From: Halalkalibacter suaedae
GTDB lineage: Bacteria > Bacillota > Bacilli > Bacillales > Bacillaceae_D
Direction: 5' to 3'
Assembly: GCF_017939705.1 (NCBI RefSeq)
Contig: NZ_JAGKSQ010000003.1
Span: 372,001-436,000, forward strand
DNA: 64,000 nt
Shown here piece after piece: positions 47,968-59,452 of the stretch (positions are counted from its first letter, which is position 1; each line of letters starts with the position of its first letter). Below the pieces are notes generated by a model. That model saw nothing but the letters and a program-made list of their open reading frames with translations, was not told the DNA's origin and ran no database searches. The position numbers and the translations under genes were made by a program.

Positions 47968-48020
47968 GCATGAGTAATCACCCCAAAAAGTAAATTCGTC
48001 CTTTTGAGGTGATCACTCAT
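47968..48020 (-). other. Long hairpin after relA
   Basis: Minus strand: GAGTGATCACCTCAAAA pairs with TTTTGGGGTGATTACTC around about 13 nt. There is no T run after it, so it may protect or process the relA mRNA rather than terminate it. Confidence 0.5.
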
Positions 48021-48021
48021 T

Positions 48022-50208
48022 TTAGTGCATGACTCGTCTCACCGAGTAGATGTCTTGGAGATGTTTTATTTTTTCAACTACCTTGTGAAGGTGATCAATG
48101 TTCTGAATTGAAATGGTTAAATGAATTGTCGCCATCTTTTGTCGATTATCAGAACGTCCTGATACAGCATTTATAACTGTTCTTGATTCTGTTACTGCTT
48201 GGAGTACTTCGTTTAGTAATCCATTCCGATCATATGCAGTAATCTCAATATCGACATTATACGATTTTGATTGTTGGCGATCTCCTTCCCATTCAACAGG
48301 GAGTAATCGTCCTTGGACATCTTCATTTTTCACATTGGCACAGTCAGCACGATGTATCGATACACCTCGCCCTTTTGTGATATAGCCGATAATATCATCG
48401 CCAGGAACAGGAGTACAGCATCTTGAGAGCCTGATTAATAAATTATCTACACCTTTGACTCGTACACCAGAGCTTGTCTTTTTTGTTGGTCGATGTGTTT
48501 GTACATCTGATAGGGCTTCTGCAAGTGTCTGATCCTCTTGCTCTTGATCAATCTGCTTACGAAGCTTTTCAGTCATCCGATTGACGATCTGTTTCACACT
48601 GATGCCACCATATCCTGCAGCAGCAAACATATCTTCTTCTCCAGCAAAACTGAACTTATCGGCAACCTCATTGATATTTTCATCTGTTAAGACAATCTTA
48701 GGATCAAACTCCATTGCCTTTATTTCTTTTTCAATTAACTCTCGGCCTTTTTCAACATTCTCTTCACGACGTTCTTTTTTAAACCATTGTTTAATTTTAT
48801 TTTTTGCATGGGATGATTTGGTAATTTTCACCCAATCTTGACTAGGACCGTAGGAGTGCTTCGAAGTTAATACTTCAATAATATCTCCTGTTTTTAACTG
48901 GTGATCTAGTGGAACCATCTTACCATTCACCTTTGCACCAATACAGCGATTTCCTACTTCACTATGGATACGGTATGCAAAGTCGATTGGAACCGAACCT
49001 GCTGGAAGCTCAATGACATCCCCTTTCGGACTAAATACAAAAACCATGTCAGAAAAGAGATCCATTTTTAATGATTCCATAAACTCTTGTGCATCGTTAG
49101 TGTCTGTTTGTGATTCAATTACATCTCTAAACCAGCTTAATTTATCTTCAAACGTATTATTATTTGGGTTAATTGTCTTACCTTCTTTATAGGCCCAATG
49201 GGCTGCAACCCCGAACTCAGCAATACGATGCATCTCTTCCGTACGTATTTGGACCTCAAGAGGATCACCATATGGCCCAACAACTGTTGTGTGAAGAGAC
49301 TGGTACATATTTGCTTTCGGCATTGCAATATAGTCTTTGAACCTTCCAGGCATCGGCTTCCATGATGTATGAATGATTCCAAGAACGGCATAGCAGTCTT
49401 TTATACTGTCAACAATTATTCGCACAGCTAATAAATCATAAATTTCATTAAATTGCTTATCCTGCAACATCATTTTACGGTATATGCTGTAAATATGCTT
49501 CGGCCTACCTGAAAGCTCGGCTTCAACATGCACCTCAATAAGGTTTTCATTAATTGTATCCATTACTTCAGATAGATATTGTTCACGCTCTGCACGCTTA
49601 CGCTTCATTAAATTAACAATACGATAATATTGCTGTGGATCTAAATAACGTAAGGCCGTATCCTCAAGCTCCCATTTAATCTTAGATATCCCAAGACGAT
49701 GAGCAAGAGGTGCGAAAATCTCTAAGGTCTCATTAGATGTAATTCGTTGCTTTTCCGGTGGCATAAATTTCAAGGTTCTCATATTATGCAAACGGTCTGC
49801 AAGCTTAATCAGGATTACACGAATGTCCTTTGCCATCGCGATAAGCATTTTACGATGGTTTTCAGCCTGCTGTTCTTCTTTTGATTTGTATTTAAATTTC
49901 TTGAGCTTCGTTACACCGTCAACGAGCATTGCAACTTGATCGTTGAACATTTCCGTTAGATCTTGCACAGTTACATCCGTGTCCTCAACCACATCATGGA
50001 GAAAGGCAGCTGCAACAGTGTTTGGATCGAGTTCCAGGTCAACAATGATTCCTGCCACTTGGATCGGATGGAGAATGTAAGGCTCCCCAGATTTACGATA
50101 TTGTCCTTCATGAGCCTTCTCTGCATATTCATATGCCTTTTGTAAAAAAGCGATGTCCTGTTCACCTAAATATAAACTCGCTCTTTCTAACACTTGATCT
50201 ATCGTCAT
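48022..50208 (-). CDS. relA: Bifunctional (p)ppGpp synthetase/hydrolase RelA (Rsh type)
   Basis: Makes and degrades (p)ppGpp in response to uncharged tRNA on ribosomes. The HD hydrolase domain has HDVVEDT near residue 71 and [12 protein letters not shown]. The synthetase domain has [22 protein letters not shown] ([19 protein letters not shown]), a zinc-finger type Cys cluster ([10 protein letters not shown]) and ACT follow. The 728-aa length and intact HD mark the bifunctional Bacillus enzyme. AGGTGATTCC precedes the ATG. Confidence 0.97.
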   Translation of the reverse strand: MTIDQVLERASLYLGEQDIAFLQKAYEYAEKAHEGQYRKSGEPYILHPIQVAGIIVDLELDPNTVAAAFLHDVVEDTDVTVQDLTEMFNDQVAMLVDGVTKLKKFKYKSKEEQQAENHRKMLIAMAKDIRVILIKLADRLHNMRTLKFMPPEKQRITSNETLEIFAPLAHRLGISKIKWELEDTALRYLDPQQYYRIVNLMKRKRAEREQYLSEVMDTINENLIEVHVEAELSGRPKHIYSIYRKMMLQDKQFNEIYDLLAVRIIVDSIKDCYAVLGIIHTSWKPMPGRFKDYIAMPKANMYQSLHTTVVGPYGDPLEVQIRTEEMHRIAEFGVAAHWAYKEGKTINPNNNTFEDKLSWFRDVIESQTDTNDAQEFMESLKMDLFSDMVFVFSPKGDVIELPAGSVPIDFAYRIHSEVGNRCIGAKVNGKMVPLDHQLKTGDIIEVLTSKHSYGPSQDWVKITKSSHAKNKIKQWFKKERREENVEKGRELIEKEIKAMEFDPKIVLTDENINEVADKFSFAGEEDMFAAAGYGGISVKQIVNRMTEKLRKQIDQEQEDQTLAEALSDVQTHRPTKKTSSGVRVKGVDNLLIRLSRCCTPVPGDDIIGYITKGRGVSIHRADCANVKNEDVQGRLLPVEWEGDRQQSKSYNVDIEITAYDRNGLLNEVLQAVTESRTVINAVSGRSDNRQKMATIHLTISIQNIDHLHKVVEKIKHLQDIYSVRRVMH

Positions 50209-50359
50209 GGAATCACCTATTTACGATTCAATATTTCCTTATATTATGGTTAAGTTTGAGCCTGATGTAAAGGGAAAAAACTGAAAACCTCTAGTTATTA
50301 ATTATAATAAGAAAAGAAGACACACTTTTATTGTTAAAGCATGCCCTCTTAAGAAAAAA

Positions 50360-50875
50360 TTAGCTATATGACATTAATGAAAATAAATCATATTCCTTCA
50401 GTCTATTTCTTCCTTCTAAATAAGTTAATTCAATCATAAAAGCAACACCGACAACTTCTCCGCCTAATTGCTCTACCATTTTGATCGTTGCCTCAATCGT
50501 TCCTCCTGTTGCTAGTAAATCATCCGCAATCACAACTCGTTGTCCTTTTTGAATTGAGTCAACGTGAAGTGTTAGCTGATCCTTCCCGTATTCTAATCCA
50601 TAATCTTGAGAAATTACTTCACGAGGAAGTTTTCCTGGCTTTCTAACAGGAACAAAGCCTGCACCAAGAGCATACGCGATTGGACAACCAACAACAAAGC
50701 CCCTTGCTTCAGGACCAACAATCACATCAGCCTTCTTTTCTTTTGCAAATTCGGCCATTTCATTTATTGCCGCACGGTAAGCCTCGCCATCCTGCATGAG
50801 TGTCGTAATATCTTTAAAGCGAATTCCTTCTTTTGGGTAATCCTCTACAATTGTAATATACTTTTTAAAATCCAT
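50360..50875 (-). CDS. apt: Adenine phosphoribosyltransferase
   Basis: Converts adenine and PRPP to AMP. The PRPP loop is [31 protein letters not shown] and [10 protein letters not shown] are characteristic. It has 171 aa. Its ribosome binding site lies inside the end of recJ, 1 nt apart, so recJ and apt are coupled. The gap to relA (150 nt) carries a separate start region. Confidence 0.96.
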   Translation of the reverse strand: MDFKKYITIVEDYPKEGIRFKDITTLMQDGEAYRAAINEMAEFAKEKKADVIVGPEARGFVVGCPIAYALGAGFVPVRKPGKLPREVISQDYGLEYGKDQLTLHVDSIQKGQRVVIADDLLATGGTIEATIKMVEQLGGEVVGVAFMIELTYLEGRNRLKEYDLFSLMSYS

Positions 50876-50876
50876 C

Positions 50877-53231
50877 TTACACCGTCTCCTTGATCATCGT
50901 TTGAGTGATTTCGGTTCTAATCATTTGATCGAACCGCTGTTTAAGTTGTTCATAAGAAGAATAGACAAACTCATTTTCAATATATGCTTGCTCTTGCTTC
51001 TGACGATAACTTGTTGATTCTTCTAAGTTCTTTTTCTCTGGACTAGCTGCGACTATAACCGTCCCATCCTCTATTGTAACAAAACCGAGCTCATAAAACA
51101 CTTTCGCCATGAAATCAATTGTATGACGCGAGTAGCCTTTAAACGTTGCCAACTCTTCACTGTGCTTTTTCAAATTAAATGTTTGGCGTTTTAATAGAAA
51201 ACCATAGAACCATTTAAATTGTTCTCGATTTGGATTACTCGTAAAAAATGAATCTTCCTCTTGGTGAAAGATTGTATAAATTCGGCTTGGCTCGCCCTTT
51301 TCTAAAAAGAGTTTCTCTAATTGCTCACGATAACGTGGCACATCAAGTAGAACGATAAATTTATCTGTAAAAGACTTAATCTCCTCAGGTTTCAATACGG
51401 GCCAATCTTCCAAACCTAACACTTGCTGAGTTTGATCTTGAAAACTGATCAATACTCTTTCGTCACCTGGGATATCTATAAGTCTTTCTTGTATTTTCTG
51501 CTTTTGAATACTTCGCCAATCAAATAGTTGCCAATCATCAACAGCTAGATCGCTAATCATCAACTGCGGTTTCACATGTCCATTCCACTCATTAATTGAG
51601 AGGGTTCCAACCGCAGATACTTTTGTTTTAATTGTCATTTGATCAAATAAGTAACCTAAATGAAATCCGATCCCATCTAGTATCGTACTTCCTTGTGCTA
51701 ACCCTATTTTCAGATGGTTTGCATCACTGCCAATTTTCCTCATTTGATCAAGTTGTACACCCTGTAAGAGTACTTTTGGTGTGGGATTTTGAACTCCGAA
51801 CGGGGCCAGCTGCTCGAGTTGCTCAATAACTGAAACAGAGATTTCTTCAACCTTTGCAACGAGATCAATATTTGTTACAGGCTTAAAGTCTTCCTCCGTT
51901 AATGTCTCTTTTGCTTGCTGACATAAACGCTCTCTTAACAGATCAACATCCTCCACCTTCATTGTCAAACCAGCGGCCATTGGATGTCCACCAAAATGCG
52001 GGAGGATATCACGACTTTTTGAGAGCTCCTCAAACATATCAAATCCTTCAATACTTCTTGCAGAACCCTTAGCTAACCCTTTTTCTCGATCAATACTTAA
52101 AACAATTGTTGGACGGTAATAACGCTCAACTAAGCGAGAAGCAACAATTCCAATTACCCCAGCATTCCATCCCTCACCTGCAACGATAAGCACTTCATTT
52201 TCGTCCGGAGGAAAGTGCTTCTCAACGACAGCTACAGCTGATTCAGTAATCTCTGTTACAACCAGTTGGCGTTCCTTATTCAATGCATCAATCTCTGAAG
52301 CAAGTTGCTCAGCCATCTCTCTTTCTGCAGTCAACAATAGCTCCACTGCTGGATCAGCGGAATCCAATCGGCCAGCTGCATTGATTCTAGGTCCAATTCC
52401 AAAGCCAACATGATCAGCACCGACGGCTTGTCCTTCGATACCACACACCTTCATTAGTGCGACCAAACCAGGGCGATTCGTTGATTGTAGGGCATGCAAT
52501 CCTTCCATTACTAGCAGACGATTTTCATCAACTAAGGGGACAAGATCCGCAACCGTTCCAATAACTGCAATATCTAGAAACTCAGACGGAACCCGACCAA
52601 GCAAGGCATGGGCAACTTTAAAAGCCACACCAACTCCAGCTAATCCTTTAAAAGGATAGCTACATCCTGGTTTCTTCGGATTGACAATTGCATAAGCATC
52701 AGGCAAAACAGGAGGAGCTTCGTGGTGATCTGTAATAATAAAATCAAGATCAATTTCCTTCGCCACTTCTGCTACATGGGTTGCGGCAATTCCAGTATCA
52801 ACTGTAATTACTAGTCCATAACCGTCTTGCTTCGCTTTTCGGATTGCAGGTTCATTGGGGCCGTATCCTTCGGTAAATCGATTTGGAATATAGTAGTCTA
52901 CCTTTGCATTTAAGGTTTGTAAGGCTAGATACAAAACGGTTGTACTGCTAACTCCATCGGCATCATAATCCCCAAAAATGAGAATTTTTTGCTCAAGCTC
53001 AATCGCTTGTTGTAACCGTTCAATAACTAAATCCATCCCATCTAACAGGAACGGATCATGATATTGCATCTCTTCTTTATATAAAAAAGCTTTTGCTGCT
53101 TCAACAGTTGTAATACCTCTATTAATAAGGAGCTTGGCCACTAAAGGAACAAGCTTCAGCTTAGTAACTAATTCATCTAATTCGAGTGAGGATTGTTCTT
53201 TAATCTTCCACCTAGCTTTTGATTTCAACAT
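50877..53231 (-). CDS. recJ: Single-stranded-DNA-specific exonuclease RecJ
   Basis: A 5'-3' exonuclease in recombination and mismatch repair. DHH motifs are seen in order: [30 protein letters not shown] and [19 protein letters not shown]1 follows with [12 protein letters not shown], then the OB fold and a C-terminal Firmicutes-specific extension. It has 784 aa. ATG 53231 follows AAGGGGTG; the longer frame to 53282 lacks a ribosome binding site. Confidence 0.95.
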   Translation of the reverse strand: MLKSKARWKIKEQSSLELDELVTKLKLVPLVAKLLINRGITTVEAAKAFLYKEEMQYHDPFLLDGMDLVIERLQQAIELEQKILIFGDYDADGVSSTTVLYLALQTLNAKVDYYIPNRFTEGYGPNEPAIRKAKQDGYGLVITVDTGIAATHVAEVAKEIDLDFIITDHHEAPPVLPDAYAIVNPKKPGCSYPFKGLAGVGVAFKVAHALLGRVPSEFLDIAVIGTVADLVPLVDENRLLVMEGLHALQSTNRPGLVALMKVCGIEGQAVGADHVGFGIGPRINAAGRLDSADPAVELLLTAEREMAEQLASEIDALNKERQLVVTEITESAVAVVEKHFPPDENEVLIVAGEGWNAGVIGIVASRLVERYYRPTIVLSIDREKGLAKGSARSIEGFDMFEELSKSRDILPHFGGHPMAAGLTMKVEDVDLLRERLCQQAKETLTEEDFKPVTNIDLVAKVEEISVSVIEQLEQLAPFGVQNPTPKVLLQGVQLDQMRKIGSDANHLKIGLAQGSTILDGIGFHLGYLFDQMTIKTKVSAVGTLSINEWNGHVKPQLMISDLAVDDWQLFDWRSIQKQKIQERLIDIPGDERVLISFQDQTQQVLGLEDWPVLKPEEIKSFTDKFIVLLDVPRYREQLEKLFLEKGEPSRIYTIFHQEEDSFFTSNPNREQFKWFYGFLLKRQTFNLKKHSEELATFKGYSRHTIDFMAKVFYELGFVTIEDGTVIVAASPEKKNLEESTSYRQKQEQAYIENEFVYSSYEQLKQRFDQMIRTEITQTMIKETV

Positions 53232-53296
53232 AAAAACACCCCTTGAACTATCCATTATACAGGAGCTATCAAAGGGTGACAATTATTCAATTAACA

Positions 53297-53599
53297 CTAT
53301 TCTTGGTCTTTTTCCTTTATTTCACTATTAAACGCCTCATCAACGCTTACTTGATTAGACGACATTTGAGCAGATTTCAGACGTCTAAGCTCTGATTGCA
53401 AGCGATAAATACGAACCATCCCAATCGCTCCTGCAATAATAGCGCCCATTAAAACAGAACCAAGGATGACCAGGATTAATGGCCAGTTCGCTACCCCAAA
53501 TAAATAATTTACTGGTACTGCCTCAACATTAATAATTGCAAAAATCGCTATAATAATCGCCGCAACTAAACTTAAAATTAAACCCCATTGTCCTCTCAT
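53297..53599 (-). CDS. yrvD: LapA domain membrane protein (YrvD)
   Basis: A 100-aa protein with two membrane helices (about residues 5-25 and 40-62) and a C-terminal charged coil (RIYRLQSELRRLKS). It has the LapA/DUF1049 fold. In Gram-negatives LapA/YciS assists LPS assembly; the role in Bacillus is unknown. ATG 53599 follows AAGGAGTG. It lies between the CDF transporter and recJ. Confidence 0.82.
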   Translation of the reverse strand: MRGQWGLILSLVAAIIIAIFAIINVEAVPVNYLFGVANWPLILVILGSVLMGAIIAGAIGMVRIYRLQSELRRLKSAQMSSNQVSVDEAFNSEIKEKDQE

Positions 53600-53615
53600 T
53601 ATGCTCACTCCTTTG

Positions 53616-54530
53616 TTAAAGTGCTTTTTTTTCTGGTCGATATGGATTGATGTGCACAAGTACATCTTGAACCTGTTTATCCTCGAGCAGACATTCCTTT
53701 ACTCTCTTTCCAATCGAATGACCTTCTTCAACTGTTATTGAAGGTTCAACTGCTATTTTAATATCTACAATAACATAATGCCCGTGTTCCCTTGCATAGA
53801 ACTCATCAATATTCAAAACCCCATCAACATTTCTGGCTACCTTTTTCATTTCAACAACATCCTCCTCGTGAAGGACATGATCTAATGCATTATGGATCGA
53901 TTGCTTACCAAGCGACCAGGCCATCTTTACAATTAGCATTGCAACAAATGCACTGGCAAGAGCATCGCCATAAACTAGCCATTGAATGTTCAAATAGCCA
54001 CCAAGAAGAGCAGCAGCGATCCCAACTAATGCAGCAATAGATGAAAACACATCTGAACGGTGATGCCAGGCATCAGTTATCAAAGCTTCACTCTTATACT
54101 TTTTACCCAAATTGTACTTATAACGAAACATTATTTCTTTAACAACGATTGAAAAAACAACTGCATAAATGGCAATCGTCTTTGGAACAACAACTGGCTC
54201 AAAAAAAGATTTAAATGCACCAAGAGCAATTTCAAACCCTACAATAAATAATAAAACAGAGACAATAATAGCTGCGACAGACTCAGCTTTTCCGTGACCA
54301 TAAGGATGATCCTCGTCTGGTGGCATCTTAGCCGCTCTGACTCCAATCAAAACAACAACAGACCCTACAACATCAGAAGCCGAATGAACCGCATCAGCAA
54401 GCAATGCCCGACTGTTAGCAATTATGCCGACAACTGCTTTTATAGTCGCTAAAATAATATTGCCGATAATTCCTACCCATGCAGCAAATCGAACCTTTTG
54501 GTAACGTACATCTGCTTCTCCCTCAGACAC
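53616..54530 (-). CDS. Cation diffusion facilitator family transporter
   Basis: A metal/proton antiporter. It has six membrane helices with metal-site motifs LLADAVHSASD and TDAWHHRSD, HPYGHGKAE after the second helix, and a cytosolic C-terminal metal-sensing domain (VEEGHSIGKRVKECLL). The metal (Mn, Fe, Zn or Co) cannot be assigned. It starts with GTG after AGGTG. It reads directly into yrvD, 16 nt away. Confidence 0.92.
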   Translation of the reverse strand: MSEGEADVRYQKVRFAAWVGIIGNIILATIKAVVGIIANSRALLADAVHSASDVVGSVVVLIGVRAAKMPPDEDHPYGHGKAESVAAIIVSVLLFIVGFEIALGAFKSFFEPVVVPKTIAIYAVVFSIVVKEIMFRYKYNLGKKYKSEALITDAWHHRSDVFSSIAALVGIAAALLGGYLNIQWLVYGDALASAFVAMLIVKMAWSLGKQSIHNALDHVLHEEDVVEMKKVARNVDGVLNIDEFYAREHGHYVIVDIKIAVEPSITVEEGHSIGKRVKECLLEDKQVQDVLVHINPYRPEKKAL

Positions 54531-54604
54531 GTAAACACCTACTTTATATAAGTTTCTTTCTTTTCTTATTTTACCATTCTATTCCACATTCATTCATACA
54601 CAGC

Positions 54605-54643
54605 ATAAAAGAGTGCCCCTTAGTTAACTAAAGGCCACTCTAT
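54605..54643 (-). terminator. Terminator after secF
   Basis: Minus strand: AGAGTGGCC.TTTAGTTAACTAA.GGGGCACTCT folds into a hairpin, followed by TTTAT. Confidence 0.75.
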
Positions 54644-54648
54644 TTATA

Positions 54649-55593
54649 TTATACAGTAGGATTACCTTCTGAATTCGGCTGAGAGTCAAACCGCTTCTTC
54701 TCCAATTGTTTTGCTTTCCATATTAACCAAAGTTGTGACGCGAGAAAGAGCGATGAATACGTCCCTGCGACAAGACCAATTAATAGAGCTAGTGAAAAAG
54801 AACGAATCGCTTCCCCACCAAAAATAAAGATTGCTGCTGCCGCAAATACCACCGTTAATACTGTGTTAATAGATCGTGATAACGTTTGGACAAGACTCAT
54901 ATTAACAATGTTCGCCAGGTCTTCAAAGCCTCTAATGCGCTTCGTTAACTTCATGTTTTCTCTAATACGATCAAAGGTTACAATCGTATCATTAATTGAA
55001 TAACCAACAATGGTCAGAACAGCTGCGATGAAGGGCACATTCACTTCAATTTGTAGCAAACTGAAAATTGCAATGATAAAAAATGCATCATGCAATAACG
55101 CAATAACAGCTGCAAGACCGTAGAGAAATTCAAAACGTATTGTCACATAAATAACAATTCCTACAGAAGCAATTAATACAGCAATTAGAGCATTTCTTGC
55201 TAATTCCTGACCAACCATTGGATCAACCGTACTAATATTCGGTTCCGACCCGAACTTTTCCATATAGTATGATTGAATGGTTGCAATCTCAGCTTGATCC
55301 AATACACCGACAAATCGCACATTGGCCATTTCATTATTATCTCCAGCTAATGTTACGTCATTTAAAGTAACCGAGTAACCTAACTGTTCGAAATCTTCGA
55401 TAATCTCATCTGCAGAGATTGTTTCCGTTGCAAGGATATCTACACGTGATCCACTACTAAAATCAATACCTAAATTTAGTCCAAGTGTCATTAGCAAGAT
55501 GACTCCAATAAGACTAAAGGCTCCAGAGAGAATAAAGAACTTCTTGCGGTGTTTGACAAAGTCTATTCCGCTCGATTGAAAATTAAAGCTCAT
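54649..55593 (-). CDS. secF: Protein translocase subunit SecF
   Basis: With SecD it uses the proton gradient to help complete protein export. It has six membrane helices and a periplasmic-side loop after helix 1. SecF signatures are LGLNLGIDFSSGSRVDI, GYSINDTIVTFDRIREN and SRSINTVLTVVFAA. ATG 55593 has AAGGAG upstream and overlaps the last 11 nt of secD. B. subtilis has a fused SecDF, while here the two are separate, coupled proteins. Confidence 0.94.
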   Translation of the reverse strand: MSFNFQSSGIDFVKHRKKFFILSGAFSLIGVILLMTLGLNLGIDFSSGSRVDILATETISADEIIEDFEQLGYSVTLNDVTLAGDNNEMANVRFVGVLDQAEIATIQSYYMEKFGSEPNISTVDPMVGQELARNALIAVLIASVGIVIYVTIRFEFLYGLAAVIALLHDAFFIIAIFSLLQIEVNVPFIAAVLTIVGYSINDTIVTFDRIRENMKLTKRIRGFEDLANIVNMSLVQTLSRSINTVLTVVFAAAAIFIFGGEAIRSFSLALLIGLVAGTYSSLFLASQLWLIWKAKQLEKKRFDSQPNSEGNPTV

Positions 55594-56887
55594 CGATTTC
55601 ACTCTCCTTTACACCAAATAGACGAGTCTTCTTATCTAACGCTCTACTCTTCACCCAAAGGCCGAGTAGTAGCCTTGAACCATAGACCGCTGTAATGAAA
55701 CTAACCAAAATACTAACAATCAACATAACTGCAAAGCCTTGAACAGAGCTTGTCCCATAAATAAATAGGACGGCTGCAGCTAAAATCGTCGTAATATTAG
55801 CATCTAAGATCGTCGATAAGGATCGTCTACTTCCCGCTTTAAACGAAGACATAATCGTCTTTCCAGAACGAATTTCATCTTTAATACGTTCATACGTAAT
55901 AATATTAGCATCAACTGCCATACCTACACCAAGAATCAATGCCGCGATTCCTGGTAATGTTAGAACCGCATTCATTAAATCAAAGACAAGCAAAACAAGG
56001 TATACATACGTACTAAGAGTAATAACTGCAATAAGTCCCATAAATCGGTAATAAAACAGCATATAAGCAAATATTAAAGCAATCCCAATAAAACCTGCAT
56101 ATACCGTTTGCTTCATTGCTTGCTCTCCAAGAGATGCACCAACTGAATTAGATGAAAGCTCCTCAAGTTTCACCGGTAACGCACCGGCATTTAGTATCTT
56201 TGCTAACTGATCGGTCTCTTCAAGCGTGAAATTCCCACTAATTGTTGCTGTATCACTATAGATAATAGATCGAACTGTTGCAGCAGATAAAAATTTTGGA
56301 TCGGCTTTTAATGATTCCTCAGCATATGAATCAACACCCTCTTCAAAATCAAGCCAGAACACAAGCATATTCTCTTCTGGTGGACCCTCATACAATTCTC
56401 TTGTAATCTCTTCCATCAATTTAGAATCTTTGAAGGTAATATTGACAATTGGTTTATTACTTTGTGTATCCATATCTGATCTTGCACCATTTTGTTTGAG
56501 ATCGCTTCCGTCTACTAGGACCTCATCATGGACATTACGAATCGTCAATTCTGCTTCAGTTGAGAGAAGCTCTCTTGCCGTTTGTTGATCATCAACACCA
56601 GCAAGCTGTACTCGAATTCGGTCCTCTCCTTCAATCGCAATATTAGGCTCAGATACACCGATTACATTAATCCTTTGTTCTAGGGCACTTACAGTTGCCT
56701 GTAAGGCACTATCATCAATCACATCACCTTGATTTGCCTCATTTACTTCATATAAAATTTCAAAGCCACCTTGAAGATCAAGTCCAAGCTTTATTTCCTT
56801 TGTTATTCCCATTACTGTTTGACTTATCAAAACAGCCAAAATGGCTACAACAAGAAAAAAAGCGACTATTCGCCCTTTTTTCACCAT
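55583..56887 (-). CDS. secD: Protein translocase subunit SecD
   Basis: Partner of SecF. It begins with one membrane helix, then a large extracytoplasmic domain with KLGLDLQGGFEILYEV and the P1 head, then five helices with LILGVGMAVDANIITYERIKDE. It has 434 aa. The end (KKTRLFGVKESEIDEL) runs into secF with an 11-nt overlap. GGAGG lies upstream of the ATG. It is preceded by comN and near yajC, another Sec-associated gene. Confidence 0.95.
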   Translation of the reverse strand: MVKKGRIVAFFLVVAILAVLISQTVMGITKEIKLGLDLQGGFEILYEVNEANQGDVIDDSALQATVSALEQRINVIGVSEPNIAIEGEDRIRVQLAGVDDQQTARELLSTEAELTIRNVHDEVLVDGSDLKQNGARSDMDTQSNKPIVNITFKDSKLMEEITRELYEGPPEENMLVFWLDFEEGVDSYAEESLKADPKFLSAATVRSIIYSDTATISGNFTLEETDQLAKILNAGALPVKLEELSSNSVGASLGEQAMKQTVYAGFIGIALIFAYMLFYYRFMGLIAVITLSTYVYLVLLVFDLMNAVLTLPGIAALILGVGMAVDANIITYERIKDEIRSGKTIMSSFKAGSRRSLSTILDANITTILAAAVLFIYGTSSVQGFAVMLIVSILVSFITAVYGSRLLLGLWVKSRALDKKTRLFGVKESEIDEL

Positions 56888-56973
56888 TTACTCTTCTTCC
56901 TCCTTCATATCAACACCACGACATATAACAATAATACTGTCATTATATCTTTCTAGGAAAAACACTGTCAATT

Positions 56974-57261
56974 CTACCCTTGAATACCTGATTCAAAGTC
57001 AGTAAACCAATCGGTTGGTTCTTTATAAGAATGGATTGTCAACCAAGTCATAAATGCTTGTGGTTTAAGTGTTAATACGCTATTTACGAACGCATGCTTA
57101 TGCATGAATTCCTTTTTCTTACGTAATTGATATAGGACACATGTCCATACATCTTCCTCATTAGCACGGTCGTAACCTAATAAATGCAATTCGTCTACTT
57201 TACTAATTAATGCTGGTTGGATATCTAATCTCCATACCTCAAATTGCTGTCTTTCATTCAT
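56974..57261 (-). CDS. comN: Post-transcriptional regulator ComN
   Basis: A 95-aa soluble helical protein. In B. subtilis ComN (YrzD) controls comE mRNA and localises to the division site and poles. Conserved parts are ALISKVDELHLLGYD, EEDVWTCVLYQLRKKKE and LTLKPQAFMTWLTI. AAGGAGGG precedes the ATG. It lies upstream of secD, as in B. subtilis. Confidence 0.87.
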   Translation of the reverse strand: MNERQQFEVWRLDIQPALISKVDELHLLGYDRANEEDVWTCVLYQLRKKKEFMHKHAFVNSVLTLKPQAFMTWLTIHSYKEPTDWFTDFESGIQG

Positions 57262-57275
57262 ATACTAAACCCTCC

Positions 57276-57761
57276 TTAGAATACCGCATACATTACACTA
57301 GCAATGCTTACTCCAGCAATAATCACTCCTGAACAAATAGCGAAAAAAGCAAAACGGATTGGTATGAAAAATAAAATAGCTGCTAAACAAGCCGAATAGG
57401 CCCCTGTTGTTGGAAGAGGAACTGCTGTAAACAAGATTAATCCAATTGCACCAAATCTCTCTACATTGTCACTCTTTTTTATTGTTCGATTATAAAGCCA
57501 ATCATAAAAACGCTTATATAGATTAAATCTAAGCATCCATTTACTAATCGGTCTAAAAAAAACGAGTATCGGAATGATCGGTAACAGATTCCCTCCAATT
57601 CCATAAAAAAGAGCTTCCCAATAAGATAGACCAAGCTGATGAGCAACAGGAATGCCACCTCTTAACTCTAGTATCGGTAAGGCCGAAATAAAAAACACTA
57701 GTAGTTCTGGAGGCAAGAATTCAAAGTTCTCAAAGATATACTGTTTAATCTCTTCTTTCAA
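57276..57761 (-). CDS. Small multidrug export family membrane protein
   Basis: 161 aa with four to five membrane helices and the conserved PILELRGGIPVA and FTAVPLPTTGAYSACLAA of the PF06695-like small export/SNARE-associated group. The substrate is unproven. It starts with TTG after AAGGAAGAG. It is 14 nt upstream of comN, likely in the same unit. Confidence 0.82.
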   Translation of the reverse strand: MKEEIKQYIFENFEFLPPELLVFFISALPILELRGGIPVAHQLGLSYWEALFYGIGGNLLPIIPILVFFRPISKWMLRFNLYKRFYDWLYNRTIKKSDNVERFGAIGLILFTAVPLPTTGAYSACLAAILFFIPIRFAFFAICSGVIIAGVSIASVMYAVF

Positions 57762-57876
57762 TCCACTCTTCCTTTCTACATTGCGTTAACTACTTGTCAT
57801 GCTTGACCCACTACTAAGCATATAAATAATAACGAAAAATATCCATCATTTTTTTAAAAAGAAAGTAGGGGTGATT

Positions 57877-59448
57877 ATGACAAAGCAAACGTTTTTAAAA
57901 GGTGCCTTCATTCTCATTATCGCTGGACTTATAACGAGATTTTTAGGCTTTGTGAATAGAATTGTTGTAGCAAGGATTATGGGAGCAGAAGGGGTCGGTC
58001 TTTATATGATGGCCGTTCCTACATTAACTCTTGTTATTACATTAACACAACTCGGGCTTCCTGTTGCAATTTCGAAGCTAGTTGCTGAGGCTGAAGCAAC
58101 TAATGACCGCCAAAAAATAAAAAAAATACTAGTAGTATCTCTCGCAATGACAGGTATACTAAGTATTATTTTTACAATTGTCATGCTTGCTTTCGCTCCA
58201 GTTGTTGCTAGTACATTACTAACAGATCCAAGGGCTTATTATCCATTGATGGCGATTGCACCAATTGTACCTATCGTTGCATTATCATCTGTCATGCGAG
58301 GGTATTTTCAAGGTCGCCAAAATATGAAGCCATCTGCGGTTTCGCAAGTAATTGAACAAGTCGTTCGGATTACATTAGTTGCAGTTATGACAACTGCCTT
58401 CTTACCAATGGGGGTTGAATATGCAGCAGCAGGTGCCATGGCTTCAGTTGTAATTGGGGAGTTAGCTTCTCTCATTTACATGATCTTTATGTTCAAAACA
58501 AACAAACGCTTTCGGGTCCGTCGGGGGTTCTTCGGTTATGTGAAGGAAGGTAGAAAGACGTTTAAAGAATTAATGAGTATCGCAATACCAACAACAGGAA
58601 GTCGATTAATTGGATCAATTTCATTTTTTTTCGAACCCATTGTTGTCACTCAAAGCTTAGCAATTGCAGGAGTAGCAACAGTTGTTGCAACTAGTCAATA
58701 TGGTGAATTAACTGGTTTTGCTATTCCATTACTACTGCTACCGACCTTTATTACCCAATCACTTTCGGTCTCGCTCGTCCCTGCAATAAGTGAAGCCGCT
58801 GCTAGGAACCATTATCAAACCGTGCACTACCGCCTTAACCAAGCATTACGGCTAGCTCTTATATCTGGAGGGGCTTCCGTCGTCATTCTTTATGTGTTTG
58901 CTGAACCAATTATGAAATTAATGTACGATGCACCAACCGTTGCTACCTATATTAAATTAATGGCACCATTTACTATCTTTTTATATTTCCAAGGCCCTCT
59001 TCAAGCTACATTACAAGCATTAAATTTAGCCAAAGCAGCGATGATGAACAGCTTATTTGGAGCCGTTATTAAAATTGGGGCAATTTTCGCTTTAGCAACA
59101 AGGCCAGAGCTTGGAATTATGGGTGCTGCTCTGGCAATAGTCATTGGCTTTGTTCTTGTCACCATGCTCCATTTTGCATCGGTTGCCAAAACGATTAGTT
59201 TTACCATTGATACAAAAATGGTCTTAAAATCAGTAATTTTAATTATTGCAACGACTTGGGTCGGTTATCTGTTAGCGTCCTACGCATTTACTAGCTACTC
59301 ACTTTTAATGAAAACGATGATAACGATCTCAATCACAATGATTTTCTATAGTGCTCTCACAATTGCATTAGGACTTGTAAACAGCGATGAGTTAAAAAGA
59401 GTTCCTTTCATCGGGAAATGGCTTGAGACCTTGCTACCTCGTTCGTAG
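57877..59448 (+). CDS. spoVB: Stage V sporulation protein B
   Basis: A polytopic MOP-superfamily flippase needed for spore cortex synthesis. About 14 membrane helices are seen. Family blocks are GLITRFLGFVNRIVVARIMG, GLPVAISKLVAEAE, MRGYFQGRQNMKPSAVSQVIEQ-type sequence, and FITQSLSVSLVPAISEA. It has 523 aa. ATG 57877 follows GGGGTG. It is divergent from the small export protein gene. A sporulation promoter is expected upstream, but I could not place one with confidence. Confidence 0.93.
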   Translation: MTKQTFLKGAFILIIAGLITRFLGFVNRIVVARIMGAEGVGLYMMAVPTLTLVITLTQLGLPVAISKLVAEAEATNDRQKIKKILVVSLAMTGILSIIFTIVMLAFAPVVASTLLTDPRAYYPLMAIAPIVPIVALSSVMRGYFQGRQNMKPSAVSQVIEQVVRITLVAVMTTAFLPMGVEYAAAGAMASVVIGELASLIYMIFMFKTNKRFRVRRGFFGYVKEGRKTFKELMSIAIPTTGSRLIGSISFFFEPIVVTQSLAIAGVATVVATSQYGELTGFAIPLLLLPTFITQSLSVSLVPAISEAAARNHYQTVHYRLNQALRLALISGGASVVILYVFAEPIMKLMYDAPTVATYIKLMAPFTIFLYFQGPLQATLQALNLAKAAMMNSLFGAVIKIGAIFALATRPELGIMGAALAIVIGFVLVTMLHFASVAKTISFTIDTKMVLKSVILIIATTWVGYLLASYAFTSYSLLMKTMITISITMIFYSALTIALGLVNSDELKRVPFIGKWLETLLPRS

Positions 59449-59452
59449 AATT

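Noticed and set aside
55583-55593. Frameshift in a fused secDF gene
   Set aside because: secF has its own AAGGAG site and an intact N-terminus, so this is a natural split.
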